From the NCBI GenBank assembly GCA_022545745.1, contig JACZQL010000044.1:1-7830 (forward strand): a DNA stretch of 7,830 nucleotides, in the 5' to 3' direction. How positions within the stretch are numbered: the stretch's first letter is position 1; each line of letters starts with the position of its first letter. The position numbers and the translations under genes were made by a program. This document shows, piece by piece, positions 1 to 6,607 of the stretch. The notes beneath the pieces are model-generated. The model had not been told where the DNA came from and made no database searches. It worked only from the letters and a program-made list of their open reading frames with translations. The stretch is from Deltaproteobacteria bacterium (lineage in GTDB: Bacteria > Desulfobacterota_B > Binatia > UBA9968).

Positions 1-1289
1 AAATCTACAAGGACATGGAATCCCCCCGTCCCATGCAGCGTTTGATCCAGGGGGATGTGGGTTCTGGAAAGACCATCGTCGCTTGGTTTGCAGCGGTCAG
101 GGCCATAGAAAATGGCTTTCAAGCCGCGTTGATGGCCCCAACGGAGCTTCTGGCCGACCAGCATTTCAGTCACCTCAAGACCTTTACAGAGGAGTTGAAA
201 ATTCCTTCTGCCCTTTTGATCGGCTCTCTTCCGGCGGCTGAAAAGAGAGAAATCATCCAGGGAATCGCAAATGGCGAAATCAGGTTCGTCGTGGGGACCC
301 ATGCTCTCATTCAAGAGAGTGTACGCATTCCAAAGTTGGGTCTCGGCATCATCGATGAACAACACAGATTCGGGGTGGTCCAACGAAGTGCCATGAAGCG
401 GCTTTCAAATTGGAGAAATTCCACCGCCTTCTCACTTCCCCAACCTGATATTTTGCACATGAGCGCCACACCCATTCCCAGGAGTCTTGCCATGGTCCTG
501 TACGGAGATATGGAGGTCTCGGCGCTGGATGAGTTGCCTCCGGGTCGAACCCCGGTCCAGACGAGGCTTTTTAAAGAGAGCGAGCGGGCACAGGTTTATG
601 AGCTGGTCCGCGAAGAGATTCGCAAAGGGCACCAAGCCTACATCGTGTACCCACTGGTGGAGGAGTCCGAACGGCTCCCCCTCAAGGATGCCACGGGAAT
701 GGCTCATGAATTTTCCCAGGTGGTTTTCAAGCAGTTTCGCGTGGGGTTGCTCCATGGGAGGATCGCTGCCGATGAGAGAGAACAGATCATGCGGAGATTT
801 AAGGAGGGTGCGCTCCAGATACTGGTGGCCACCACTGTCATCGAGGTGGGGATCGACGTGCCAAACGCCACCGTCATGGTGGTGGAGCATGCGGAACGCT
901 TCGGCCTGTCGCAACTGCATCAACTTCGGGGGAGAGTAGGGAGAGGAAAGGATCCATCTCAGTGTTTTCTATTGCAATACGGGACCCAGAGCCGTGAGGC
1001 CCATAGGAGGCTTCATGCCATGGAGGAACTGCAAAACGGCTTCAAGATCGCTGAGGTGGACCTCCAGCTCAGAGGGCCGGGAGAAATTTTGGGTACCCGT
1101 CAGTCAGGTCTGCTGGATTTTCGCCTGGCCAGTGTGTCCCGAGACTCCCAACTTCTCCTGGAGGCACGTAGGGAAGCCCTTGAATGGCTTGCAGGCGATC
1201 CATTGCTAAAAGGGAAAGAGTCCCGGGCAATGAAAGAGGTATTAAAACACCGTTGGAGTAGAAGATTAGAGCTTGGCAGTATCGGGTAA
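1..1289 (+). CDS. recG: ATP-dependent DNA helicase RecG, 3' part (5' end outside window)
   Basis: RecG is a superfamily 2 helicase that remodels stalled replication forks and branch-migrates Holliday junctions. The reading frame is open from the first bases (codons from position 3), so the N-terminal wedge domain and part of the first helicase lobe lie upstream. Visible helicase motifs, in order: Walker A GDVGSGKT at 51-74; the APTELLAEQH-like stretch (here APTELLADQH); motif II DEQH at 354-365, diagnostic of RecG rather than DEAD/DEAH proteins; motif III SATPIPR at 462-482; the VATTVIEVGIDVPNA segment; motif VI RGRVGRG at 927-947; then the RecG C-terminal signature RGPGEILGTRQSG. It ends at TAA 1287-1289. 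All motifs are intact with no frameshift. The next gene is 160 nt away and functionally unrelated, so recG probably ends its own transcript here, although I see no terminator. Confidence 0.96.
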   Translation, partial: IYKDMESPRPMQRLIQGDVGSGKTIVAWFAAVRAIENGFQAALMAPTELLADQHFSHLKTFTEELKIPSALLIGSLPAAEKREIIQGIANGEIRFVVGTHALIQESVRIPKLGLGIIDEQHRFGVVQRSAMKRLSNWRNSTAFSLPQPDILHMSATPIPRSLAMVLYGDMEVSALDELPPGRTPVQTRLFKESERAQVYELVREEIRKGHQAYIVYPLVEESERLPLKDATGMAHEFSQVVFKQFRVGLLHGRIAADEREQIMRRFKEGALQILVATTVIEVGIDVPNATVMVVEHAERFGLSQLHQLRGRVGRGKDPSQCFLLQYGTQSREAHRRLHAMEELQNGFKIAEVDLQLRGPGEILGTRQSGLLDFRLASVSRDSQLLLEARREALEWLAGDPLLKGKESRAMKEVLKHRWSRRLELGSIG

Positions 1290-1291
1290 GT

Positions 1292-1320
1292 TTGCACCAG
1301 ATAAGAGGATAGCTTATAAA
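1292..1320 (+). promoter_or_regulatory. Candidate sigma70-type promoter for the alaC operon
   Basis: TTGCAC at 1292-1297 and TATAAA at 1315-1320 are separated by 17 nt, starting 2 nt after the recG stop. The -10 matches the consensus at 5 of 6 positions and the -35 at only 3 of 6. Its position is sensible, as the first possible site upstream of a five-gene unit. Transcription from it would give a leader of about 120 nt that contains the heptad repeat. This is pattern matching only. Confidence 0.35.
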
Positions 1321-1323
1321 TTA

Positions 1324-1372
1324 AGTAGCTTTCAGCTACTAGCAGTTAGCCATCAGCAATCAGCTTTCAGCA
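1324..1372 (+). repeat. Degenerate heptanucleotide tandem array, 7 units of NNYAGCN
   Basis: Read in steps of seven from 1324, the sequence splits into AGTAGCT, TTCAGCT, ACTAGCA, GTTAGCC, ATCAGCA, ATCAGCT and TTCAGCA. Positions 4-6 of every unit are AGC and position 3 is always T or C. Two units also make a perfect hairpin: AGTAGCT (1324-1330) pairs with AGCTACT (1334-1340) around a 3-nt loop. The 10-mer AGCTTTCAGC occurs twice (1327-1336 and 1362-1371), 35 nt or five units apart. The array is intergenic and non-coding. It resembles short tandemly repeated repetitive (STRR-type) heptamers known from cyanobacteria, but I cannot assign it to a named family. Confidence 0.8.
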
Positions 1373-1431
1373 AGAAAACAAGCTAAATTTGATTCTCCAT
1401 TTAGGTCTATTGCTGATGGCTGATAGCTCAT
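1348..1431. repeat. Inverted repeat: 13-bp perfect arms plus reverse heptad units
   Basis: AGCCATCAGCAAT at 1348-1360 is the exact reverse complement of ATTGCTGATGGCT at 1409-1421, with 48 nt between. The right arm continues as reverse-oriented heptads, TGCTGAT (1411-1417), GGCTGAT (1418-1424) and AGCTCAT (1425-1431), so the right side is a shorter inverted copy of the forward array. The loop is AT-rich. The right arm ends 18 nt before the alaC start codon. In RNA this could form a long-range stem. It has no T-tract and does not look like an intrinsic terminator. Confidence 0.8.
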
Positions 1432-1449
1432 CACTTTGAGTTCAATCCT

Positions 1450-2628
1450 GTGAATTTCAATCGGATCAACAGACTTCCTCCCTACGTCTTTAATATCATT
1501 AACGACTTAAAGCAGGAGGCAAGGCGGAGGGGCGATGACATCGTCGACTTCGGCATGGGAAATCCGGACCAACCCAGTCCCCCCCATGTGGTCAATAAAC
1601 TGATCGATGCAGCAAAGAAACCAGCAAACCATCGCTACTCGGTCTCCCGCGGTATCTACAAGCTACGGCTTGCCATCGCGGATTGGTATAAGAATCGGTT
1701 TCAGGTGGACATCGACCCCGACGCCGAGGCCATTGTCACCCTTGGATCTAAGGAAGGACTGGGGCATCTTGTCCTGGCGATTTTGGACCCTGGTGACGTT
1801 GTTTTCTGCCCAAGCCCTACCTATCCGATTCATCAGTACTCAGTGATCATTGCCGGGGGCGATCTCAGAAGCATTCCGCTCCATTCCAGCGAGAGTTTCT
1901 TTGAGCATTTGCAGGAGGCAATCAAGCAAACCTGGCCTAAGCCGAAACTCCTGATCATCAACTTTCCCCATAATCCTACGACGGAAGTGGTGGACCTGGA
2001 TTTTTTCCGTCGTATTGTTGATTTTGCTAAGGAGCATGGCCTCCTCGTCATCCACGACCTGGCCTACGCGGATATTACATTTGACGGGTATGAGCCTCCG
2101 AGTTTTCTCCAGGTGCCCGGAGCTAGAGATATAGGAATTGAATTCTTCTCTCTGTCGAAAAGCTACAATATGCCTGGATGGAGAGTGGGGTTTGCCGTGG
2201 GGAATCACGAGATGGTGAATGCCCTAGCTCGCATTAAGAGTTACCTCGATTACGGGATGTTTCAGCCGGTGCAGATTGCGGCGATCCACGCCCTGAATGG
2301 CCCCCAGGCTTGTGTGGAGAAAATACGGCAAACCTACTGCAATCGCCGGGATACGCTGGTGGATGGATTGGAACGAGTCGGCTGGAAGATCAAAAAACCC
2401 AAAGCGACGATGTTTGTATGGGCCGAGATCCCCGAACCCTGCAAGAAGATGGGGTCCGTCGAGTTTTCCAAGTTTCTTTTGGAAAGAGCTAAGGTGGCGG
2501 TCTCTCCGGGGATAGGCTTCGGGGAGTATGGAGACGCCTTCGTCCGTTTTGCCCTCATCGAGAATGAGCACCGCACCCGTCAGGCCGTAAGGACCATTCG
2601 CAAGGCCTTGGGTGAGGGGCTCGGCTAG
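1450..2628 (+). CDS. alaC: Alanine aminotransferase AlaC (PLP fold type I)
   Basis: This 392-residue protein is very close by eye to E. coli AlaC (YfdZ), which makes alanine from pyruvate and glutamate in the cytosol. Shared landmarks include [12 protein letters not shown] near the N-terminus, [35 protein letters not shown], the PLP-lysine segment [15 protein letters not shown] (Schiff-base Lys237), and VRFALIEN at the C-terminus. Expected cofactor and substrate residues are present: Asn175, Asp203, Tyr206 and Arg366, which binds the substrate carboxylate. The start is GTG 1450. The frame is closed by TGA at 1414 and has no ATG or other GTG before 1450, and the start matches where homologues begin. 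The ribosome site is weak (TTGAG 1436-1440). It is the first gene of the probable operon, 13 nt before hom. The broader family includes LL-diaminopimelate and aspartate aminotransferases, but the AlaC resemblance is clearly stronger. Confidence 0.9.
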   Translation: MNFNRINRLPPYVFNIINDLKQEARRRGDDIVDFGMGNPDQPSPPHVVNKLIDAAKKPANHRYSVSRGIYKLRLAIADWYKNRFQVDIDPDAEAIVTLGSKEGLGHLVLAILDPGDVVFCPSPTYPIHQYSVIIAGGDLRSIPLHSSESFFEHLQEAIKQTWPKPKLLIINFPHNPTTEVVDLDFFRRIVDFAKEHGLLVIHDLAYADITFDGYEPPSFLQVPGARDIGIEFFSLSKSYNMPGWRVGFAVGNHEMVNALARIKSYLDYGMFQPVQIAAIHALNGPQACVEKIRQTYCNRRDTLVDGLERVGWKIKKPKATMFVWAEIPEPCKKMGSVEFSKFLLERAKVAVSPGIGFGEYGDAFVRFALIENEHRTRQAVRTIRKALGEGLG

Positions 2629-2641
2629 TTCAAATAATGCC

Positions 2642-4039
2642 ATGGCCAAATCGAGCGAGATCCGTCGGGTCAAGATAGGAATGCTGGGTTCGGGAACGGT
2701 TGGGGAGGCCATCCAGGAACTTGTTTTTAATGGGGATTTAGCAGACAGGCTGGGTGTGATGGTTGAGATTGTAAAAATCTACACCCGCCATCCAAAGCAG
2801 AAAAAATGGTATTCGACTCACCCTTCTCTGTTCACCACAAAGGCCCACGAGGTTACGGATCATCCGGATGTTGATATCGTTATCGAAGTCCTGGGTTCTC
2901 AACAGAAAAAAGACCTAATTGTTTTTAAAGATTATGTGATTCGGGCCATGCAAAAAGGCAAGTCCGTTGTCACCTCAGATAAGGCCATCCTGGCAACCTA
3001 CGGTAAGGAGATATGGGCGGCAGCCGACAGGTACGGGCAGGAAATCGGGTTCGAGGCCACCGTAGGTGGGAGCATTCCGATTATCAAGTCACTCAGGGAA
3101 AGCCTTGCTGCAGAAGAACCCGAGGCGATCTACGGGATCGTCAATGGGACTTGCAACTACATCCTAACGGAGATGAAGAACGGTGGGAAATCATACGAAG
3201 ATGCCCTACGTGAGGCCCAAGAGCGAGGTTACGCCGAGACGAACCCGGAAATGGATGTGGCCGGGATGGACGCAGAGGCGAAGTTGATCCTTTTAAGTAC
3301 TGTGGTTTTTGGCCTGCAACTGGAACCAGGTGTCATTTACCGCAGAGGAATCGACGAAATCCATGCCATCGACTTCCAGTACGCTTGCTCTAAGGGATCC
3401 AGCACCATAAAATCACTGGCCGTGGCCAGGAATGAGGAGGGGACCATTCAGGCCTTTGTCTCCCCTGTGCTTGTGCCCAATGAACACTTCTTATCCAATA
3501 TAGACGGGGTTACCAACGCCATCTTTTTTAAGAGAAAAGGCAGCGAGCAAGAATCGAGCAACACCCATCCCGGTTGGAACTACTCTTTCATTGGCCCTGG
3601 AGCGGGAGGTGGGCCGACCGCGGTGGCCATTTTAGGTGACCTGTGCCACCTGGTGCGACAGCCTCGACAGAAAGGGGTCAGTTCTAACCTGTGGAGGAAA
3701 TCGGGGGGGCCTTCAGTTCAGCCTCAGGATCTCATCAAGGCAGACTTTTATGTGAGGTTTGTGGTCAAAGATCAGAGTGGTATCGTGGGTGATATTTGTC
3801 GGATCTTCGGGGACAAGGGAGTGAACATTTCGGAAGTTTGGCAGTTGAACCATGGTGAAAAGGAGTTGGAAGGTTTAGCCCGGAAGTATCATTTGACTGA
3901 AAAGTCCACAAAGATTCTCCCCTTTGCTATTACCTTGGAACGGACCACCATAGGACAGATAAAAAAGGCGCTGGACATTATTCGAAAGAGGGATTTTATA
4001 TTAGTGGAGCCCATTTGGCTTCCAATCTGGAGTCATTGA
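2642..4039 (+). CDS. hom: Homoserine dehydrogenase with C-terminal ACT domain
   Basis: Hom reduces aspartate semialdehyde to homoserine with NAD(P)H, the branch to threonine and methionine. From ATG 2642 the protein has 465 residues. The Rossmann motif GMLGSGTVG is at residues 13-21. SDKA with Lys114 matches the usual TANKA segment. The substrate region follows: GGSIPIIKSL, GIVNGTCNYIL, and the catalytic pair in GMDAEAK (Asp210, Lys214). GPGAGGGPTA closes the catalytic domain. The last roughly 95 residues (DFYVRFVVKDQSGIVGD onward) are an ACT domain, the usual site of threonine feedback in this family. A short insertion rich in charged and polar residues precedes GPGAG. An in-frame GTG at 2612 would add 10 residues inside alaC. 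I prefer ATG 2642 because the extra residues resemble nothing in the family, though no good ribosome site is seen, so coupling to alaC is likely. The stop is TGA 4037-4039. Confidence 0.93.
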   Translation: MAKSSEIRRVKIGMLGSGTVGEAIQELVFNGDLADRLGVMVEIVKIYTRHPKQKKWYSTHPSLFTTKAHEVTDHPDVDIVIEVLGSQQKKDLIVFKDYVIRAMQKGKSVVTSDKAILATYGKEIWAAADRYGQEIGFEATVGGSIPIIKSLRESLAAEEPEAIYGIVNGTCNYILTEMKNGGKSYEDALREAQERGYAETNPEMDVAGMDAEAKLILLSTVVFGLQLEPGVIYRRGIDEIHAIDFQYACSKGSSTIKSLAVARNEEGTIQAFVSPVLVPNEHFLSNIDGVTNAIFFKRKGSEQESSNTHPGWNYSFIGPGAGGGPTAVAILGDLCHLVRQPRQKGVSSNLWRKSGGPSVQPQDLIKADFYVRFVVKDQSGIVGDICRIFGDKGVNISEVWQLNHGEKELEGLARKYHLTEKSTKILPFAITLERTTIGQIKKALDIIRKRDFILVEPIWLPIWSH

Positions 4040-4043
4040 AGAT

Positions 4044-5282
4044 ATGGCAAGAGCTATGAAGTACGTCATTCTGCAAGGGGATGGCATGGCGGATTTCCCT
4101 ATCGATAGCCTCGGGGGGAAAACCCCACTCGAGGCTGCAAGGACACCCAATATGGATTGGCTCGCCGCCCACGGATCCTTTGGCCTTGCCTATACGATTC
4201 CAGAGGGTCTTCCCCCAGGGAGCGATGTAGGGAATATGAGCATTCTCGGTTATAACCCTATGACTTACCACACCGGACGGGCGCCACTGGAAGCAGCCAG
4301 CATGGGGGTGAAACTCAACGCAAGTGACATCGCCTTCCGCTGCAATTTGGTGACTCTGAAAAATCATGGGAACACCCATATCATGGAGGACTTTGCAGCG
4401 GGACATATCTCCACAGAGGACGCAGCTGAGATCATTGGAGATTTGGGGCGTCATTTGGGAGGAGAAGGAGTCGAATTTCATCCAGGTGTGAGCTACCGCC
4501 ACCTCATGGTCTGGCGCGATGGTAAAGAGGAGATGAAAACCACCCCACCCCACGATATCACTGATAAGGAGACCGGGCCTTATCTTCCCGAAGGCGATGG
4601 GGCCCCCTTCCTTCGTAAACTCATGGAGGCTTCACAACCATTACTTGATAAGCATCCGATCAATCTAAAAAGGGAAAAGAGCGGAGAGAGAAAGGCCACC
4701 TCCATCTGGCTTTGGGGACAGGGCAAAGCACCCCAATTGCCCACCCTAAAGGACAGATTCGGCATCAGCGGGGCTGTCATATCGGCGGTGGACCTCGTGA
4801 AAGGACTTGGGGTCTATGCCGGGCTCGAACGGGTATCTGTCCCCGGAATCACCGGATTTCTTGATACCAATTATAAGGGGAAGGGTGAGTACGCTTTAGA
4901 GGCATTAAAGAAAAAAGATTTGATCTTCATACATGTGGAAGCCCCCGACGAGGCCGGCCATATGGGCAGTGCCGAGGAGAAGGTCAAGGCCATTGAGGCC
5001 TTTGACGAAAAGGTTGTTGGGACCGTTCTCCACGGATTGAAACAGTGGCCTGATTGGCGGATCCTTCTCCTTCCGGATCATGCAACCCCCGTTGCCCTGA
5101 AAACCCATGTTGCCGGACCTGTTCCTTTTGTTCTATGCTCCTCTGACGAGAAAGCAGAGGCCCAACCCTACGGTTTCAATGAAACCGACGCGAACAAGAG
5201 TGGGGTTGTGGTGAAAGAGGCCCACACTTTGATAGAAGGGCTCATAGAAGGGAGGAAGCCATGGATCGAAACCTCGCCCTAG
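4044..5282 (+). CDS. apgM: ApgM-like alkaline-phosphatase-superfamily protein: cofactor-independent phosphoglycerate mutase or proposed homoserine kinase analogue
   Basis: At 412 residues this belongs to the archaeal-type phosphoglycerate mutase family (COG3635), most like the TIGR02535 branch called 'proposed homoserine kinase'. Metal and catalytic positions of the superfamily are visible: Asp13 in GDGMAD, nucleophile Ser60 in PPGSDVGNMS, Asp302 and His306 in EAPDEAGH, Asp345-His346 in LPDHATP, and His355. Other family segments are GRAPLEAASMGV, GHISTEDA, PGVSYRHL, TPPHDIT, SIWLWGQGKAP and GAVISAVDLVKGLG. It starts 4 nt after hom and overlaps glpX by 22 nt. ATG 4056 (MKYVILQ) is an alternative start and matches the usual family N-terminus; I keep 4044 provisionally. 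Its position directly after hom supports the homoserine kinase proposal, while glpX downstream suits a mutase. The family assignment is firm; the substrate is not. Confidence 0.9.
   Translation: MARAMKYVILQGDGMADFPIDSLGGKTPLEAARTPNMDWLAAHGSFGLAYTIPEGLPPGSDVGNMSILGYNPMTYHTGRAPLEAASMGVKLNASDIAFRCNLVTLKNHGNTHIMEDFAAGHISTEDAAEIIGDLGRHLGGEGVEFHPGVSYRHLMVWRDGKEEMKTTPPHDITDKETGPYLPEGDGAPFLRKLMEASQPLLDKHPINLKREKSGERKATSIWLWGQGKAPQLPTLKDRFGISGAVISAVDLVKGLGVYAGLERVSVPGITGFLDTNYKGKGEYALEALKKKDLIFIHVEAPDEAGHMGSAEEKVKAIEAFDEKVVGTVLHGLKQWPDWRILLLPDHATPVALKTHVAGPVPFVLCSSDEKAEAQPYGFNETDANKSGVVVKEAHTLIEGLIEGRKPWIETSP
5251..5255 (+). promoter_or_regulatory. Strong ribosome binding site for glpX inside the apgM 3' end
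   Basis: A perfect GGAGG sits 5 nt before ATG 5261 and lies wholly within the upstream coding region. It fixes the glpX start and shows that the 22-nt overlap of the two genes is real. Confidence 0.85.
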
Positions 5283-6214
5283 AGGTAGTCCGAATCACGG
5301 AAGCGGCCGCGCTTGCCTGTGCGCGCCAGATGGGAAAGGGAGATGAGAAGCTAGCGGACCAGGCGGCCGTGGATGCCATGCGTCAGGCCTTCGACAGTGT
5401 CTCCTTCAACGGCACCGTAGTCATTGGAGAGGGGGAGAGAGATGAAGCCCCCATGCTCTATATCGGTGAGAGGCTGGGAGACAGTAGAGGCGTCGCCGTT
5501 GACATCGCTGTAGACCCTCTCGAGGGGACCACCATCTGCGCCAACGGAGGACCCAATGCCCTTTCCGTTATAGCCATTGCCGATCAGGGGAAATTCCTGC
5601 ACTGCCCGGATACCTACATGGACAAAATTGCTGTGGGTGCGGAGGGGAGGGGGGTTATCGACCTTGATAAGAGTCCCACGGAGAATCTCAGACTGCTCGC
5701 TGAGGCCAAGGGGCGTCGGGTGGAAGATTTAACGGTGATTATCCTCTATCGTCCACGCCACGAGGCCCTGATCGAAGAGGTACGAAAAGCAGGGGCGCGC
5801 ATCAAGCTGATCAGCGATGGAGATGTTGCAGCGGCCATTGCCACCACAAAACCCGAGACCGGGATTGACCTGCTGATGGGAATCGGCGGCGCACCCGAAG
5901 GGGTCCTGGCGGCGGCGGCCCTGCGCTGTGTGGGGGGAGACATGCAGGCCCGGTTGAAGCCACGCAACCCGCAGGAAATCGAGCGAGCCCAGGGCATGGG
6001 AATCCAGGACATCGAAAAAAAGTATTCCATAGAGGAGCTGGCCGACGGAGAGGTCATGTTCGCTGCCACGGGCGTAACGGACGGAGAATATCTCAAAGGG
6101 GTTCGATTTTTTACCGGTGGAGCCACCACCCAGTCCGTGGTGATGAGATCAAAAACGCGGACCAATCGTGTTGTGAACGCGACCCATAATTTCAAATTCA
6201 AGCCGGGTTATTAA
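5261..6214 (+). CDS. glpX: Fructose-1,6-bisphosphatase class II, GlpX
   Basis: GlpX hydrolyses fructose 1,6-bisphosphate to fructose 6-phosphate, the committed gluconeogenic step, in the cytosol and dependent on a divalent metal. The 317-residue length is normal. Metal and substrate residues fall at the same numbers as in E. coli GlpX: Asp33, Glu57 (GEGERDEAP), Asp85 and Glu88 (DPLEGTT), and Glu213 (GGAPEGVLAAAALR). Other family features are NGGPNALSV, MDKIAVG, ISDGDVAAAI and GGATTQSVVMRS near the C-terminus. The start at ATG 5261 has a strong GGAGG. The first 22 nt overlap the previous gene, so translation is probably coupled. No other FBPase is in the window. Its location next to an apgM-like gene would suit a gluconeogenic unit, for instance in an autotroph or an acetate- or lactate-user; that physiological reading is inference. 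Confidence 0.96.
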   Translation: MDRNLALEVVRITEAAALACARQMGKGDEKLADQAAVDAMRQAFDSVSFNGTVVIGEGERDEAPMLYIGERLGDSRGVAVDIAVDPLEGTTICANGGPNALSVIAIADQGKFLHCPDTYMDKIAVGAEGRGVIDLDKSPTENLRLLAEAKGRRVEDLTVIILYRPRHEALIEEVRKAGARIKLISDGDVAAAIATTKPETGIDLLMGIGGAPEGVLAAAALRCVGGDMQARLKPRNPQEIERAQGMGIQDIEKKYSIEELADGEVMFAATGVTDGEYLKGVRFFTGGATTQSVVMRSKTRTNRVVNATHNFKFKPGY

Positions 6215-6229
6215 ATCCAGAGATTCCCT

Positions 6230-6457
6230 GTGGCTGCGAGGAAGAAGAGAGCCAAACGCAACAAGATCCCTGTCGCGCTCATTTTCGTATCGGGTATTCT
6301 GCTCGCAGTGCTGGCCTGGTTTTTCTGGAGCGAGCTCGAAAGACTCACTGAGCCGGCGCAAAAAAAGCTAGCGGCAAAACGGACCAGAGAGTCACTTCCA
6401 GAAGAGATATCAGAGCAGGAACGAAAAGATCTCGACCAACTGCTAAATCGCCGCTAG
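6230..6457 (+). CDS. Small single-pass membrane protein, function unknown
   Basis: I do not recognise this 75-residue protein. The first 13 residues are very basic (ARKKRAKRNK). One hydrophobic segment follows at about residues 14-33 (PVALIFVSGILLAVLAWFFW). Then comes a hydrophilic, helix-prone tail with alternating acidic and basic residues and possibly a short coiled coil. By the positive-inside rule the N-terminus should be cytoplasmic and the tail periplasmic. There is no cleavable signal pattern, cysteine or catalytic motif. The start is GTG 6230, 15 nt after the glpX stop, with only a weak AGAGA-like ribosome site; no ATG exists in the N-terminal half. Tight linkage and the clean membrane topology support a real gene and the last member of the operon. 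The topology resembles small divisome or secretion accessory proteins, but I would not assign a role. Confidence 0.7.
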   Translation: MAARKKRAKRNKIPVALIFVSGILLAVLAWFFWSELERLTEPAQKKLAAKRTRESLPEEISEQERKDLDQLLNRR

Positions 6458-6519
6458 TGCCCTGTAACACCTTCCTTTCGTTGAATCGGAAACCATTGCA
6501 AAGAGGAAGTATTGGAGAG

Positions 6520-6549
6520 TTGCTTTTATTCCTTTATTGCCTGTATCAT
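6520..6549 (+). promoter_or_regulatory. Weak candidate promoter upstream of the sulfotransferase-like gene
   Basis: TTGCTT at 6520-6525 and TATCAT at 6544-6549 are 18 nt apart. The -10 matches the consensus at 5 of 6 positions, the -35 at 3 of 6. The gap 6458-6607 is otherwise unremarkable: I see no terminator hairpin with a T-tract, no tRNA and no convincing small gene. A separate promoter is expected here, but this exact site is uncertain. Confidence 0.25.
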
Positions 6550-6593
6550 CGTAAAGCTGAAATCTGTTCAGGTAAAGTTGGTCTAGCAAATTT

Positions 6594-6599
6594 GAGGAG
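6594..6599 (+). promoter_or_regulatory. Ribosome binding site fixing the start at 6608
   Basis: GAGGAG lies 8 nt before ATG 6608. An in-frame TGA at 6593-6595 overlaps it, so the protein cannot extend further upstream. Together they fix the N-terminus and rule out an annotated-away signal peptide. Confidence 0.85.
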
Positions 6600-6607
6600 T
6601 AAACGTC

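Noticed and set aside
432..923. 163-codon open frame on the - strand opposite recG
   Set aside because: It is fully covered by conserved RecG helicase motifs on the + strand; the His- and Leu-rich translation looks like an antisense artefact.
1324..1340. Hairpin AGTAGCT-TTC-AGCTACT as a recG terminator
   Set aside because: The stem is only 7 bp and is not followed by a T-tract; it is better explained as two units of the heptad array.
1324..1431. CRISPR array
   Set aside because: The units are contiguous 7-mers with no spacers, far too short for CRISPR repeats, and no cas gene is present.
3996..4553. 185-codon open frame on the - strand opposite hom/apgM
   Set aside because: It lies antisense to two well-supported genes, its protein shows no recognisable domain, and it is explained by the codon pattern of the real + strand gene.
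6458..6607. RNA gene, riboswitch or attachment site in the gap
   Set aside because: I found no tRNA-like cloverleaf, no conserved riboswitch core, no long inverted repeat and no integrase or direct-repeat pair.
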